Notes: a model not told the origin generated them from the sequence alone. Shown: positions 9,652 through 20,132, counted from the first letter of the stretch. The stretch: 22,614 nt of DNA from JAJXWB01 sp047971685 (GCA_047971685.1 JBKDZW010000137.1:1-22614), one strand, 5' to 3'. Made by a program: numbers and translations.

Positions 9652-10715
9652 GCGCCGGCTTTCATGCCATCCGCTGGTCGCGCGCCAAGATCGTCTACGA
9701 TCTCGTTCTGGCTGCGGGCGTCGCGCTGTTCCTCGCGGCGTTCGCGACGGCGGCATGGCGGCAGGCGCCGCCCGCCGATGCGCCGGCCTTCTTCGGTCTC
9801 TGCATCCGCGCAACCGGCGCCTGCGCCTTCTTGATGCTGACGATCGTTTTGTCGATCGGCCCGCTGACGCGCCTGTCGCGCTTCTTCCTGCCGTTGCTCG
9901 CCAATCGCCGGCATTTCGGCGTTCTCGCCTGCATTGTCGTCATTGCGCATTTTGCCTCGACGCTCGGCTGGTATGTCGCAGACGGCCATCCCTTCAATCT
10001 CTTTTTTGAACTGACCAAATGGAGCGATTACGCATCCTTCTCGACCATTTCGTTCAAGGCCTTCGGGTTTGCCGCCTTTCTCATCCTGCTGCTGCTTGCC
10101 GCCACCAGCCACGATTACTGGCTGGCCCTCCTCACCCCGCCTGTCTGGAAATCCCTGCACATGCTCGTCTATCCGGCTTACGGCCTCGTCGTCGTGCATG
10201 TCGCGCGGGGCCTCCTGCAGGACGACCGGAGCTGGCTGACGGCAGGTTATTTTGGCGGCTCCTTCCTTCTGGTCGCAGGCCTGCACATCGCCGCCGCATG
10301 GCGCGAGGCGCCGACCGACAGGGGCGAGGCCCTGCGTGAAAACTGGATCAGGATCGGCCCGCCCTCGTCCATCCCCGACAAGCGCGCAAGAATCGTCGCA
10401 GCGCCCGGCGGCGAACGCATTGCGGTCTTTCGCGATGACGACGAAATCGGCGCGACGACAAATCTCTGCACGCATCAGAACGGGCCGCTCGGCGAAGGCC
10501 GCATTGTCGATGGCTGCATCGTCTGCCCCTGGCACGGCCACGAATTCCGCCTGCGAGACGGCTGCGCCCCGCCGCCTTACAAGGAAAAACTCACGACATA
10601 CCGCCTGCGCCTGAAGGACGGCATGGTCGAGGTCGATCCCGCGCCACTGCCGCCGGGTACGGCGGCGACGATTAAACTGCCGCCGGGTACGGCGGCGACG
10701 ATCCGCATCACATAG
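9648..10715 (+). CDS. Ferric-reductase-like membrane domain fused to a Rieske 2Fe-2S domain
   Basis: 355 residues. Residues about 15-218 hold six or so membrane spans with His at 89, 101, 155, 171, 184 and 213. H101 and the H171/H184 pair fit bis-heme ligation of the ferric-reductase-like transmembrane family. Residues about 235-330 are a Rieske domain: C274-x-H276 and C293-x2-H296, in LCTHQNGPLGEG and CPWHGHEF, would bind the 2Fe-2S cluster. The cluster would be on one membrane face, passing electrons to or from heme. The start (ATG in ATGA) is coupled to the 46-residue gene; a longer frame upstream overlaps the small genes and is rejected. The C-terminus has a tandem 10-residue duplication. 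The electron donor and substrate are unknown. Confidence 0.9.
   Translation: MSAGFHAIRWSRAKIVYDLVLAAGVALFLAAFATAAWRQAPPADAPAFFGLCIRATGACAFLMLTIVLSIGPLTRLSRFFLPLLANRRHFGVLACIVVIAHFASTLGWYVADGHPFNLFFELTKWSDYASFSTISFKAFGFAAFLILLLLAATSHDYWLALLTPPVWKSLHMLVYPAYGLVVVHVARGLLQDDRSWLTAGYFGGSFLLVAGLHIAAAWREAPTDRGEALRENWIRIGPPSSIPDKRARIVAAPGGERIAVFRDDDEIGATTNLCTHQNGPLGEGRIVDGCIVCPWHGHEFRLRDGCAPPPYKEKLTTYRLRLKDGMVEVDPAPLPPGTAATIKLPPGTAATIRIT
10647..10703 (+). repeat. In-frame 30-bp tandem duplication at the Rieske gene 3' end
   Basis: A 27-bp unit encoding LPPGTAATI occurs at 10647-10673 and again at 10677-10703, separated by AAA (Lys). 26 of 27 bases match. The duplication adds ten residues to the C-terminal tail, beyond the Rieske fold. 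Confidence 0.95.
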
Positions 10716-10791
10716 CCGCAAGCTGACGCAAACAGCCCCGCGCTCGGGCTCCCGCAGCGCGCAGCAGCCGACGGCAAGCCCGCCCGCCGGC

Positions 10792-10836
10792 GGCAGGAAA
10801 GTCCACGGCAGGAAATTCGACGGCAGGAAATTCGAC
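10792..10836. repeat. Three tandem 15-bp repeats downstream of tRNA-Trp
   Basis: Three head-to-tail 15-bp units: GGCAGGAAAGTCCAC then GGCAGGAAATTCGAC twice. They lie 30 bp beyond the tRNA-Trp 3' end and about 75 bp after the Rieske gene stop, in the convergent spacer. No hairpin or U-run typical of a terminator was found here. Confidence 0.9.
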
Positions 10837-10865
10837 GATTTGAAACGAACGGGAAATCGCGCCGC

Positions 10866-10943
10866 TGGCAGGAGTGGAGGGACTCGAACCCCCAACCCCC
10901 GGTTTTGGAGACCGGTGCTCTAACCAAATTGAGCTACACTCCT
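10866..10943 (-). tRNA. trnW: tRNA-Trp (anticodon CCA)
   Basis: Full cloverleaf on the minus strand. The acceptor is AGGAGTG/CACTCCT, the D arm is GCTCAATTTGGTTAGAGC, the anticodon stem is CCGGT/ACCGG with loop CTCCAAA (anticodon CCA), and the T arm is GGGGGTTCGAGTCCC. The discriminator is G, and CCA is encoded. In many alphaproteobacteria this tRNA lies directly before secE; here it is 4 kb away, with opposite-strand genes between. Confidence 0.97.
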
Positions 10944-10982
10944 GCGGATGGCTGGCTTGCGCCAGCCCGCAGCGGACGCGCT

Positions 10983-11011
10983 GTCATAGCGGCGCCGCGT
11001 TCCGCCCGCAA
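10983..11011 (-). promoter_or_regulatory. Candidate tRNA-Trp promoter
   Basis: The minus strand has -35 TTGCGG, a 17-bp spacer and -10 TATGAC, about 40 nt before the tRNA 5' end. A 7-bp hairpin (GGCTGGC/GCCAGCC, 10950-10967) would lie in the 5' leader removed by RNase P. Confidence 0.45.
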
Positions 11012-11107
11012 GCCTTTCGCGCAAGTTCCCCACTCTGCTTGCAGCCTTGCCGCGCGCAGCGACAGGCCTCACCATGCCGTCCGCAGCATCTTGCCCGGAG
11101 ACATGGC

Positions 11108-11986
11108 GTGAGCGTCGATTTCCACGGGGTCTTCCCCTATCTGGTCTCCCCCGTCGACGCGCAGGGGCGCGTGATGGACAAGGTTCTCGCAACGCTCTGC
11201 GAAGACCTCATCGCCAAGGGCGTCCACGGCCTGACCCCGCTCGGCTCGACCGGCGAATTCGCCTATCTCACGCACGAGCAGAAGCGCCGTATCGTGGAGG
11301 TGACGCTGGAGGCGGCCGCCGGCCGTGTGCCCGTGGTCGCAGGCGTCGCCGCCGCCACGACATCGGAGGCTTTGCGCCAGACGCGGGAATGGGAAAGTCT
11401 CGGCGCGGACGGCGTTCTTGCCGTGCTCGAGGCCTATTTCCCGCTCGACGACAATTCCATCCACGATTATTTCGCCGCCATTGCGGGCGCGACCGGCCTG
11501 CCCGTAACTCTCTACACCAATCCCAGTTTCCAGCGCGCCGACCTCTCCCTGCCGGTCATCGAACGCCTCTCGCACATCCCCAATATCCGCTATCTCAAGG
11601 ACGCCTCCGTCAATACCGGCCGCCTGCTCTCGATCATGGAGCGGGTAGAGGGGCGCATGGAGATTTTCGCCGCCTCCACCCATATTCCGGCCGCCGTCAT
11701 GCTGATCGGCGGCAAGGGCTGGATGGCGGGCCCGGCCTGCGTCGCGCCGCGCGCCAGCGTAAAGCTTTACGAATTGTGTCGAAAAGGCGCCTGGGCCGAG
11801 GCGATGATCTTGCAGAAACGCCTGTGGCGGCTCAATCAGGTCTTTGCGAAATACGCGCTGGCCGCGTGCATCAAGGGCGGCCTCGTATCACAGGGCTATG
11901 CGGTCGGCGACCCGCTCCCTCCGCAAAAACCTTTGGATTCCAAGGCGCAAGCCGAAGTCGCGGCGATTGTCGCCAGCCTTGACTGA
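11108..11986 (+). CDS. DapA-family (class I) aldolase/lyase
   Basis: 292 residues from GTG at 11108 with a GGAG site about 9 nt upstream; the nearby ATG at 11103 reads straight into a stop. It is a TIM-barrel enzyme of the dihydrodipicolinate synthase/N-acetylneuraminate lyase family. The Schiff-base lysine is K164 (RYLKDAS), the catalytic tyrosine Y136 (LYTNPSF), and the substrate loop is GSTGE at 46-50. True DapA usually has GTTGE and a conserved Arg after the Tyr motif, which I do not see. The enzyme probably acts on another 2-oxo acid or hydroxy-acid substrate. It stands alone, with a cell-wall protein gene 203 bp downstream on the same strand. Confidence 0.9.
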   Translation: MSVDFHGVFPYLVSPVDAQGRVMDKVLATLCEDLIAKGVHGLTPLGSTGEFAYLTHEQKRRIVEVTLEAAAGRVPVVAGVAAATTSEALRQTREWESLGADGVLAVLEAYFPLDDNSIHDYFAAIAGATGLPVTLYTNPSFQRADLSLPVIERLSHIPNIRYLKDASVNTGRLLSIMERVEGRMEIFAASTHIPAAVMLIGGKGWMAGPACVAPRASVKLYELCRKGAWAEAMILQKRLWRLNQVFAKYALAACIKGGLVSQGYAVGDPLPPQKPLDSKAQAEVAAIVASLD

Positions 11987-12189
11987 GGCGTTTTCCAGGC
12001 GTCCGGCGACATTTACCCCGGCGCTTTACTGACGTTTAACCAAAAAAAGCTTCAATTGCACGGCATTGGACGCTTGGGCCGGCTCCCGAACACGGGCCAT
12101 CCAGCACAACCGTCTGGTCTACCGTGTCGTTGAGAGCGCCCTCCAACGTTACACAGCGAGTGAAAGTAGAGGGTGCGCGTAGCGGAAGC

Positions 12190-13419
12190 ATGGTCGGCAT
12201 GCAGACGGATATTTACGGCTTTGAAGAGCTCAAGGGATTGCAGCTTCCCAAGCGTCGCCGCTGGCGACGCACAGCGGCAAGCCTGCTCGGCAGTTCGCTC
12301 GCAATCGCCTTTCTGGCGGGCGTGGGCGCGCAAATGCTCGAAAACAGCGCCACGCAGGACAGCCCAGCGCAACGCACGGCGACAAACGCGCCGGACCGTG
12401 CGCAGGGTCGCGCAGACGACCGTCTGGCGGAGCCGCCGGGACCGCTGAGCCCACGGCTGGCCCTGCGCGCGGGCGCCGAATTGCTCGACCCCTCCTATTC
12501 GCTTGGCGGCAAGCCCGCGACCTTCTCGCTGGAGCGGGTCGCCGACGCCAGCCTGCGGCCGGCGACCAGCCTCGCAGCCGCCCAAATGACCGATCTGCGC
12601 GCGCGGATGGCCGACGCGCAGCGCCCGCTCGAGCCGGCGCCGGCCCAACAAACGGCCTCCGCCCAAACGGACTCCACCCAGGCGGCGACGCCCGTTCCGG
12701 TCGCGCGCCCGCAGGAACTCGCGCTTGCCGAGCCGGATCAGGTGTTTTTGCCGCCGCGCCGCCCGGCCGATCTTGCGCCTGCGCCCGCCCCGCGCGCGCA
12801 GGCGAATGCGCAGGCTGAAATCGCGCCCGCCAAACCCGCCCATCCCCGTCCCGGCCGCGCGACGCGCACCCGCACGGCGAACGCCAAGGCCGCGCCGCGC
12901 GAACCCGGCTTCTTCGAGAAATTGTTCGGCGGCGGCAACGGCGGCGTCGCGCTCGCCTATGCGCCGGCCGACGGCGGCCTCAATGGCGGCCTCAACGGCG
13001 GCGGCTCGGGCCTGACCGGCGTCTCGCGCTCGGAGACCGTCTCCGACCGTTTCACGGCGGTCTACGACATCTCGGCCAAGGTCGTGCATATGCCGGACGG
13101 CACGCGGCTCGAAGCCCATTCCGGCCTCGGCAAGTATATGGACAATCCGCGTTACGCCCATCTGCGCATGCGCGGCGTGACCCCGCCCGCGCTATACGAT
13201 CTGCGCGAGCGCGAAGCCCTGTTTCACGGCGTGCGCGCCATTCGCCTCACGCCGGTCAATTCCAGCATACACGGGCGCAACGGCATCCTCGCCCACACCT
13301 ATATGCTGGGGCCGAGCGGCCAGTCGAACGGCTGCGTGTCCTTCCGCGACTACAACAAATTCCTGAACGCCTTTTTGAGAGGCCATGTGAAGCGGCTGAA
13401 GGTGGTGTCGAGCCTGTAA
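12190..13419 (+). CDS. DUF2778 (L,D-transpeptidase-like) anchored periplasmic protein
   Basis: 409 residues from ATG at 12190. GTG at 12124 and ATG at 12199 are alternatives; none has a strong ribosome site. One membrane span near residues 30-50 (SLLGSSLAIAFLAGVGAQML) follows a basic RRRWRR segment, so the rest is periplasmic. A long Ala/Pro/Gln-rich linker (about 60-260) leads to the DUF2778 domain (about 280-409). It has H361 (SSIHGRNG) and C382 (SNGCVSF), the His/Cys pair of L,D-transpeptidase-like enzymes. This fold acts on peptidoglycan stem peptides, and the Tlde1 type VI effectors share it. Here the anchor and the lack of immunity or type VI genes point to housekeeping wall work. It is convergent with the gene at 13438. 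Confidence 0.85.
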   Translation: MVGMQTDIYGFEELKGLQLPKRRRWRRTAASLLGSSLAIAFLAGVGAQMLENSATQDSPAQRTATNAPDRAQGRADDRLAEPPGPLSPRLALRAGAELLDPSYSLGGKPATFSLERVADASLRPATSLAAAQMTDLRARMADAQRPLEPAPAQQTASAQTDSTQAATPVPVARPQELALAEPDQVFLPPRRPADLAPAPAPRAQANAQAEIAPAKPAHPRPGRATRTRTANAKAAPREPGFFEKLFGGGNGGVALAYAPADGGLNGGLNGGGSGLTGVSRSETVSDRFTAVYDISAKVVHMPDGTRLEAHSGLGKYMDNPRYAHLRMRGVTPPALYDLREREALFHGVRAIRLTPVNSSIHGRNGILAHTYMLGPSGQSNGCVSFRDYNKFLNAFLRGHVKRLKVVSSL

Positions 13420-13437
13420 GGCCCGACCGCCGCACGC

Positions 13438-14679
13438 CTACTTGCCCGCAACCAGCGGGCAGCCGCCGTCCTTCATCGGCCGGAACACCTGATCGCCGGG
13501 CACTTCGGCCAGCACCTTGTAATAATCCCAGGGATATTTGCTCTCTTCGGGTTTCTTGACCTGAAGCAGCAGCATGGAATGGACCATGCGCCCGTCCTCG
13601 CGCAAATAGCCGTTCTGCGTGAAATAATCGCGCACCGGCATTTCGCGCATCTTGGCCATCACGGCCTTGGTCTCGCGCGTGCCCGCCGCCTTCACCGCTT
13701 TGAGATAATGCAGCGTCGCGCTGTAGGTCGAAACCTGGTTCATCGTCGGCATACGGTTCATGCGCGCGAAAAATTTCTTGCCGAACTCGCGCGAACGCTC
13801 GTCCTTGTCCCAATAATAGCCTTCCGTGATGATCAGGCCCTGCGCGGTTTTCAGGCCGAGGCTGTGAATGTCGGAAATGAACATCACGATGCCCGCAAGG
13901 TTCTGTCCGGCCGCGACAATGCCGAACTCGCCGGCCTGTTTGATGAGGTTGATCGTGTCGCCGCCGCCATTGGCCATGCCGATGATCTTGGCCTTCGACT
14001 GCTGCGCCTGGAGCAGATAGGAGGAAAAGTCCGCTGTATTGATGGGGTGGCGCACGGAGCCCAGAACCTTGCCGCCGGCGGCCTCCACCACCTCGCCCGT
14101 GTCCTTCTCGATCGAATGGCCGAAGGCGTAATCGACCGTGATGAAATACCAGGTGTCGCCGCCCTGCTCGACCACGGCCTTGCCGACCGTGTGCGCGTTG
14201 GAATAGGTGTCGTAGGTCCAGTGCGCCGTATAGGGCGAACAGGCCTTGCCCGTAATGTCGGACGAGGCCGCGTCCGTGATGATGAGCGGCTTCTCGAATT
14301 GCTTGGAAAGCTCCATGACGGCGAGCGCGGTCGCCGATGTCGGCATGTCGATGATGACATCGACATTTTCCTGCTCCCACCATTTGCGGGCAAGCGATGC
14401 CGCAACATCCGCCTTGGTGGCGTCCGCGCTTACGAATTCGATCGGCTTGCCGAACATCTTGCCGCCGAAATCCTCGATCGCCATTTTCGAGGCCTCGATA
14501 TTCCCCTTGCCGCCGATGTCGGAATAGACGGACGTGAGATCGGTGAGAATGCCGATTTTGAGCGGCAGATCCGATTGCGCCAGCGCCGGCCCCGCAAGCA
14601 TGCCCGAAACCGACACGCCCGAAACCAGCAACAGGCCGCCGAAAAGCGCGCCGCCGAAGCGGACTTTGTAATTTTTCAT
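13438..14679 (-). CDS. ABC transporter substrate-binding protein, branched-chain amino acid type
   Basis: 413 residues from ATG at 14679 with an excellent GGGAGGA site. The Sec signal peptide spans about 1-34 (cleavage after PALA). The mature part is a type I periplasmic binding protein of the Leu/Ile/Val-urea-amide group (PLKIGILTDLTSVYSDIGGKGN start, then GDTWYFITVDYAFGHSIEKD). It would bind a small solute for an ABC importer, but no permease or ATPase genes are adjacent, so it is an orphan here. The ligand cannot be assigned. An in-frame extension to 14790 is rejected. It ends 18 bp from the convergent DUF2778 gene with no terminator visible. Confidence 0.92.
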   Translation of the reverse strand: MKNYKVRFGGALFGGLLLVSGVSVSGMLAGPALAQSDLPLKIGILTDLTSVYSDIGGKGNIEASKMAIEDFGGKMFGKPIEFVSADATKADVAASLARKWWEQENVDVIIDMPTSATALAVMELSKQFEKPLIITDAASSDITGKACSPYTAHWTYDTYSNAHTVGKAVVEQGGDTWYFITVDYAFGHSIEKDTGEVVEAAGGKVLGSVRHPINTADFSSYLLQAQQSKAKIIGMANGGGDTINLIKQAGEFGIVAAGQNLAGIVMFISDIHSLGLKTAQGLIITEGYYWDKDERSREFGKKFFARMNRMPTMNQVSTYSATLHYLKAVKAAGTRETKAVMAKMREMPVRDYFTQNGYLREDGRMVHSMLLLQVKKPEESKYPWDYYKVLAEVPGDQVFRPMKDGGCPLVAGK

Positions 14680-14703
14680 GATTTCCTCCCGATCTTCCCT
14701 TTG

Positions 14704-14729
14704 GGATAGATTGTATGACAAACCTATCC
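14704..14729 (-). promoter_or_regulatory. Inverted repeat around a -10-like site before the binding-protein gene
   Basis: 6-bp arms GGATAG/CTATCC 14 bp apart flank TACAAT on the minus strand, 25-50 nt before the binding-protein start. The layout resembles an operator overlapping a promoter. No good -35 was found, so this is tentative. Confidence 0.3.
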
Positions 14730-14799
14730 GAGATTTAGATCGGGTCAACTTGCGCTCGACATGCAGCGTTTGATCGGCGCGACATATCAATGCGTTAAA

Positions 14800-15120
14800 T
14801 CACGCAGGCTCGATCCAGACCGCCGTGCCGTAGGCCAGCACCTCGGTAATGCCGTCCATGATGTCGTTGGCGTCGTAGCGCATGCAGATCACGGCGTTGG
14901 CGCCGCCTTGCGCCGCATGTTCGCACATATGGTCGAACGCCTCCTGCCGCGCGGTCTCGGCGAGGCTGACATAGACCGACAGCTTGCCGCCGAACACCGA
15001 CTGGATGCCGCCGACGAAATTGCCGACGACCGAGCGCGAACGCACGGTAATGCCGCGCACGACGCCGAGATGGCGCACGATTTTGTAGCCGGCGACTTCG
15101 TTTGTGGTGGATACGATCAT
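14800..15120 (-). CDS. YbjQ/UPF0145 family protein
   Basis: 106 residues, the normal family length, from MIVSTTNEVAGYKIVRHLG. The family signature is clear: GVVRGITVRSRSVVGNFVGG, then ARQEAFDHMCEHAAQGGANAV and DANDIMDGITEVLAYGTAV. The family forms small cytosolic pentamers of unknown role, sometimes annotated as heavy-metal-binding. The longer frame to 15294 is spurious. The start lies 10 nt after the stop of the Cys-rich gene, so the two are likely co-transcribed. Confidence 0.92.
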   Translation of the reverse strand: MIVSTTNEVAGYKIVRHLGVVRGITVRSRSVVGNFVGGIQSVFGGKLSVYVSLAETARQEAFDHMCEHAAQGGANAVICMRYDANDIMDGITEVLAYGTAVWIEPA

Positions 15121-15130
15121 GATGTCCCCG

Positions 15131-15430
15131 TTATTGAAGCCTCTCGCCGTCTCTACCGTCACCGGACGGTTTACGCGGCGCCAAGGCGCATTCTCTGTTG
15201 GCGCCCGTGCCCGGCGCATTCTCGAACACACAGCGCGTCGTGGGCGGAACGCCGCAAATCCGGTCGATCTGACGAAACCCGACGCAACGGCCATCCGGCC
15301 CCCGATAACCCGGTCCGCCCTTGCAGCCGCACCCTGTGCACGGCGGCCTCACAGGGCACAAGGCCAGAACCGTCGACGTCGACACGACCCAGGCCGTCAG
15401 AATAAGCGCAAGATTTGAAAGGCGCCGCAT
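15131..15430 (-). CDS. Small secreted cysteine-rich protein, function unknown
   Basis: 99 residues from ATG at 15430. The signal peptide spans about 1-23 (MRRLSNLALILTAWVVSTST). The mature part has eight cysteines (25, 31, 34, 36, 49, 59, 67, 81), enough for four disulfides or a metal site, with a CGCKGGPGYRGPDGRC core that recalls short secreted hypotheticals in Hyphomicrobiales (from memory). No good ribosome site is visible. The start lies only 20 bp beyond the tuf terminator, so it must rely on readthrough or an unseen promoter. A competing frame (15171-15449) lacks a signal peptide. Moderate confidence that it is expressed. Confidence 0.6.
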   Translation of the reverse strand: MRRLSNLALILTAWVVSTSTVLALCPVRPPCTGCGCKGGPGYRGPDGRCVGFRQIDRICGVPPTTRCVFENAPGTGANRECALAPRKPSGDGRDGERLQ

Positions 15431-15449
15431 AGGGCAGACTATCGCACAA

Positions 15450-15480
15450 ACAAAAACGCGGGCCGTTCGGCCCGCGTTTC
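15450..15480 (-). terminator. Intrinsic terminator of the str operon (after tuf)
   Basis: 11-bp stem AAACGCGGGCC/GGCCCGCGTTT with GAAC loop, ending in a T-rich tail (TTTTTG TTTG) on the minus strand. It lies about 105 nt after the tuf stop and is strong by inspection. Confidence 0.9.
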
Positions 15481-15505
15481 CTGAATGAACTACGGCGAAT
15501 TGCCC

Positions 15506-15546
15506 GCTTCGATCATTCGATGATCGAAGCAACCACGCCGGCGCCG
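15506..15546 (-). pseudogene. Remnant of a second tuf 3' end with hairpin
   Basis: 36 bp (15511-15546) match the end of the intact tuf (15584 onward) at 34 of 36 positions, 73 bp apart. In frame it reads GAGVVASIIE and stop, identical to the EF-Tu C-terminus. Both differences fall at third codon positions and are synonymous, so the piece derives from a once-coding second tuf. Around its stop codon the arms GCTTCGATCAT/ATGATCGAAGC form an 11-bp hairpin (15506-15530, loop CGA). Confidence 0.85.
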
Positions 15547-15550
15547 CATA

Positions 15551-15571
15551 GGAACGCGGTTTCCGCGTTCC
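15551..15571 (-). terminator. Hairpin between tuf and its duplicated tail
   Basis: 9-bp stem GGAACGCGG/CCGCGTTCC with an AAA loop, 15 nt after the tuf stop. There is no U-run, so it is probably a 3' stabilising or processing structure; the strong terminator follows at 15450-15480. Confidence 0.45.
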
Positions 15572-15585
15572 GTCGTCGCTTCAGA

Positions 15586-16776
<1,191 letters not shown>

Positions 16777-16818
16777 AGCAGGCTCCTTCCAAACGTCCGT
16801 TTGATTTCAGCAGATGGC

Positions 16819-18894
<2,076 letters not shown>

Positions 18895-18921
18895 CGGTTT
18901 CGGTCCTTAAAATCTGTCGCT

Positions 18922-19392
18922 TTACCAGCGGTAATGCGAGAAGGCGCGATTGGCTTCCGCCATGCGGTGCGTGTCTTCGCGCTTCTTCACGGCGTTGCCG
19001 CGATTGTTTGAAGCATCCAGCAGCTCCGACGAAAGGCGCTCCACCATCGTCTTGTCGTTACGACCGCGCGCAGCGGTGATGATCCAGCGGATCGCGAGCG
19101 CCTGGCGGCGGTCGGGACGCACCTCGACAGGCACCTGATAGGTGGCGCCGCCGACGCGCCGCGAGCGCACTTCGATGGCCGGCGCGACATTGTCGAGCGC
19201 CGCCTTGAACACGCCGAGCGGGTCGGTCTTGGCCTTGGCCTCGATCTGATCGAAAGCGCCGTAGATGATCTGTTCGGCGACAGACTTCTTGCCGTCGTAC
19301 ATAATCGAATTCATGAACTTGGCGAGCACGAGATCGCCATACTTGGCGTCCGGAATGACTTCGCGCTTTTCGGCCCTGTGACGGCGGGACAT
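18922..19392 (-). CDS. rpsG: 30S ribosomal protein S7
   Basis: S7 nucleates assembly of the 30S head and lines the E-site mRNA exit. It is 156 residues, starting MSRRHRAEKREVIPDAKYGD with a GAGGAG site. Conserved parts include KFMNSIMYDGKKSVAEQIIY and YQVPVEVRPDRRQALAIRW, with the C-terminal helix ending AFSHYRW. In proteobacteria S7 binds the rpsL-rpsG intercistronic mRNA to repress the operon; here that spacer is only 17 bp, so such a site would have to be elsewhere. Confidence 0.98.
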   Translation of the reverse strand: MSRRHRAEKREVIPDAKYGDLVLAKFMNSIMYDGKKSVAEQIIYGAFDQIEAKAKTDPLGVFKAALDNVAPAIEVRSRRVGGATYQVPVEVRPDRRQALAIRWIITAARGRNDKTMVERLSSELLDASNNRGNAVKKREDTHRMAEANRAFSHYRW

Positions 19393-19409
19393 TGCGGTCT
19401 CCTCGAAAC

Positions 19410-19781
19410 TTACTTCGGACGCTTCGCGCCGTACTTGGAACGGCGCTGCTTGCGATCCTTGACGCCCTGCGTGTCGAGCACGCCGCGCAGAATGTGATAG
19501 CGCACGCCGGGAAGATCCTTGACGCGGCCGCCGCGGACCATGACCACGGAATGCTCCTGAAGGTTGTGGCCCTCGCCGGGGATGTAGCCGATCACCTCGA
19601 AGCCATTGGTCAGACGCACCTTGGCGACCTTGCGCAGCGCCGAGTTCGGCTTCTTGGGGGTCGTGGTGTAGACGCGCGTGCACACGCCGCGCTTCTGCGG
19701 ACAGGCTTCCAGATGGCGGGCCTTCTCGCGGTAGGTCTTCTGTTGCCGCGGCTTGCGGATCAACTGGCTAATCGTCGGCAT
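19410..19781 (-). CDS. rpsL: 30S ribosomal protein S12
   Basis: S12 sits at the decoding centre and affects accuracy. It is 123 residues. Key residues are wild type for streptomycin sensitivity: K43 and K88 (E. coli K42 and K87 numbering without Met), in TTPKKPNSALRK and GGRVKDLPGVRYH. D89 is the site methylthiolated by RimO in E. coli. It is first in the str operon after a leader of about 320 nt with a strong candidate promoter. The ribosome site is AAGGGCGAAG before ATG. Confidence 0.98.
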   Translation of the reverse strand: MPTISQLIRKPRQQKTYREKARHLEACPQKRGVCTRVYTTTPKKPNSALRKVAKVRLTNGFEVIGYIPGEGHNLQEHSVVMVRGGRVKDLPGVRYHILRGVLDTQGVKDRKQRRSKYGAKRPK

Positions 19782-20103
19782 TCTTCGCCCTTCTGAAGCG
19801 AAAAGTTGAAATGGCCGCCTGCACAGGCCCGGAAAGCCCCGGAAGCATGCGCAAACGAATCAACGCCTTCAGCCGATCGGCTTCAGGCGCTGGGGTTGCA
19901 GAGGACCGTCGCGCAAACGCAACGATCTTGCCTTCCTGAACGGCCGTAACCCCTTGAGGATAATCCCTTGAGGATAACCTCTTGAGGAGATCGGACCGAA
20001 TGACTTCATCGTCACAGGTGAGGCCAACAGCGTTTAGAGCCCGCAGCGTTTCCCGCGAGTCGCGGGCAACAACATGGGCCTACGGCCTGTTGAAAACGGG
20101 CTG
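19782..20103 (-). promoter_or_regulatory. Long 5' leader of the str operon
   Basis: About 320 nt between the candidate transcription start and rpsL, with no supportable gene. It contains three tandem 14-bp repeats (19948-19989). The plus-strand frame 19982-20212 runs over the rpoC terminator and promoter and is judged spurious. The length suggests an untranslated regulatory leader. Confidence 0.55.
19948..19989. repeat. Three tandem 14-bp repeats in the str leader
   Basis: Units AACCCCTTGAGGAT, AATCCCTTGAGGAT and AACCTCTTGAGGAG stand head to tail. On the RNA strand each carries CCTCAAG followed by a G-rich stretch, giving CCTC...GAGG type mini-hairpins and anti-Shine-Dalgarno-complementary CCTC blocks. 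They lie 167 nt before rpsL. Confidence 0.9.
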
Positions 20104-20132
20104 CTTATATGCCCGCCCCCGAATCCAGTCAA
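20104..20132 (-). promoter_or_regulatory. Strong candidate promoter of the str operon
   Basis: The minus strand has -35 TTGACT (5/6 consensus), a 17-bp spacer and -10 TATAAG. It lies 60 nt beyond the rpoC terminator and about 320 nt before rpsL. It is the best sigma-70 promoter match in the window. Confidence 0.75.

Noticed and set aside
9405..10895. 496-codon minus-strand frame
   Set aside because: Antisense to the Rieske fusion and the small membrane genes. Arg/Gln/Ala-rich, no domain, weaker than the plus-strand motifs.
12190..13419. DUF2778 gene as a type VI secretion effector
   Set aside because: It has its own membrane anchor, and no immunity, Hcp, VgrG or PAAR genes are nearby, so a housekeeping wall role is more likely.
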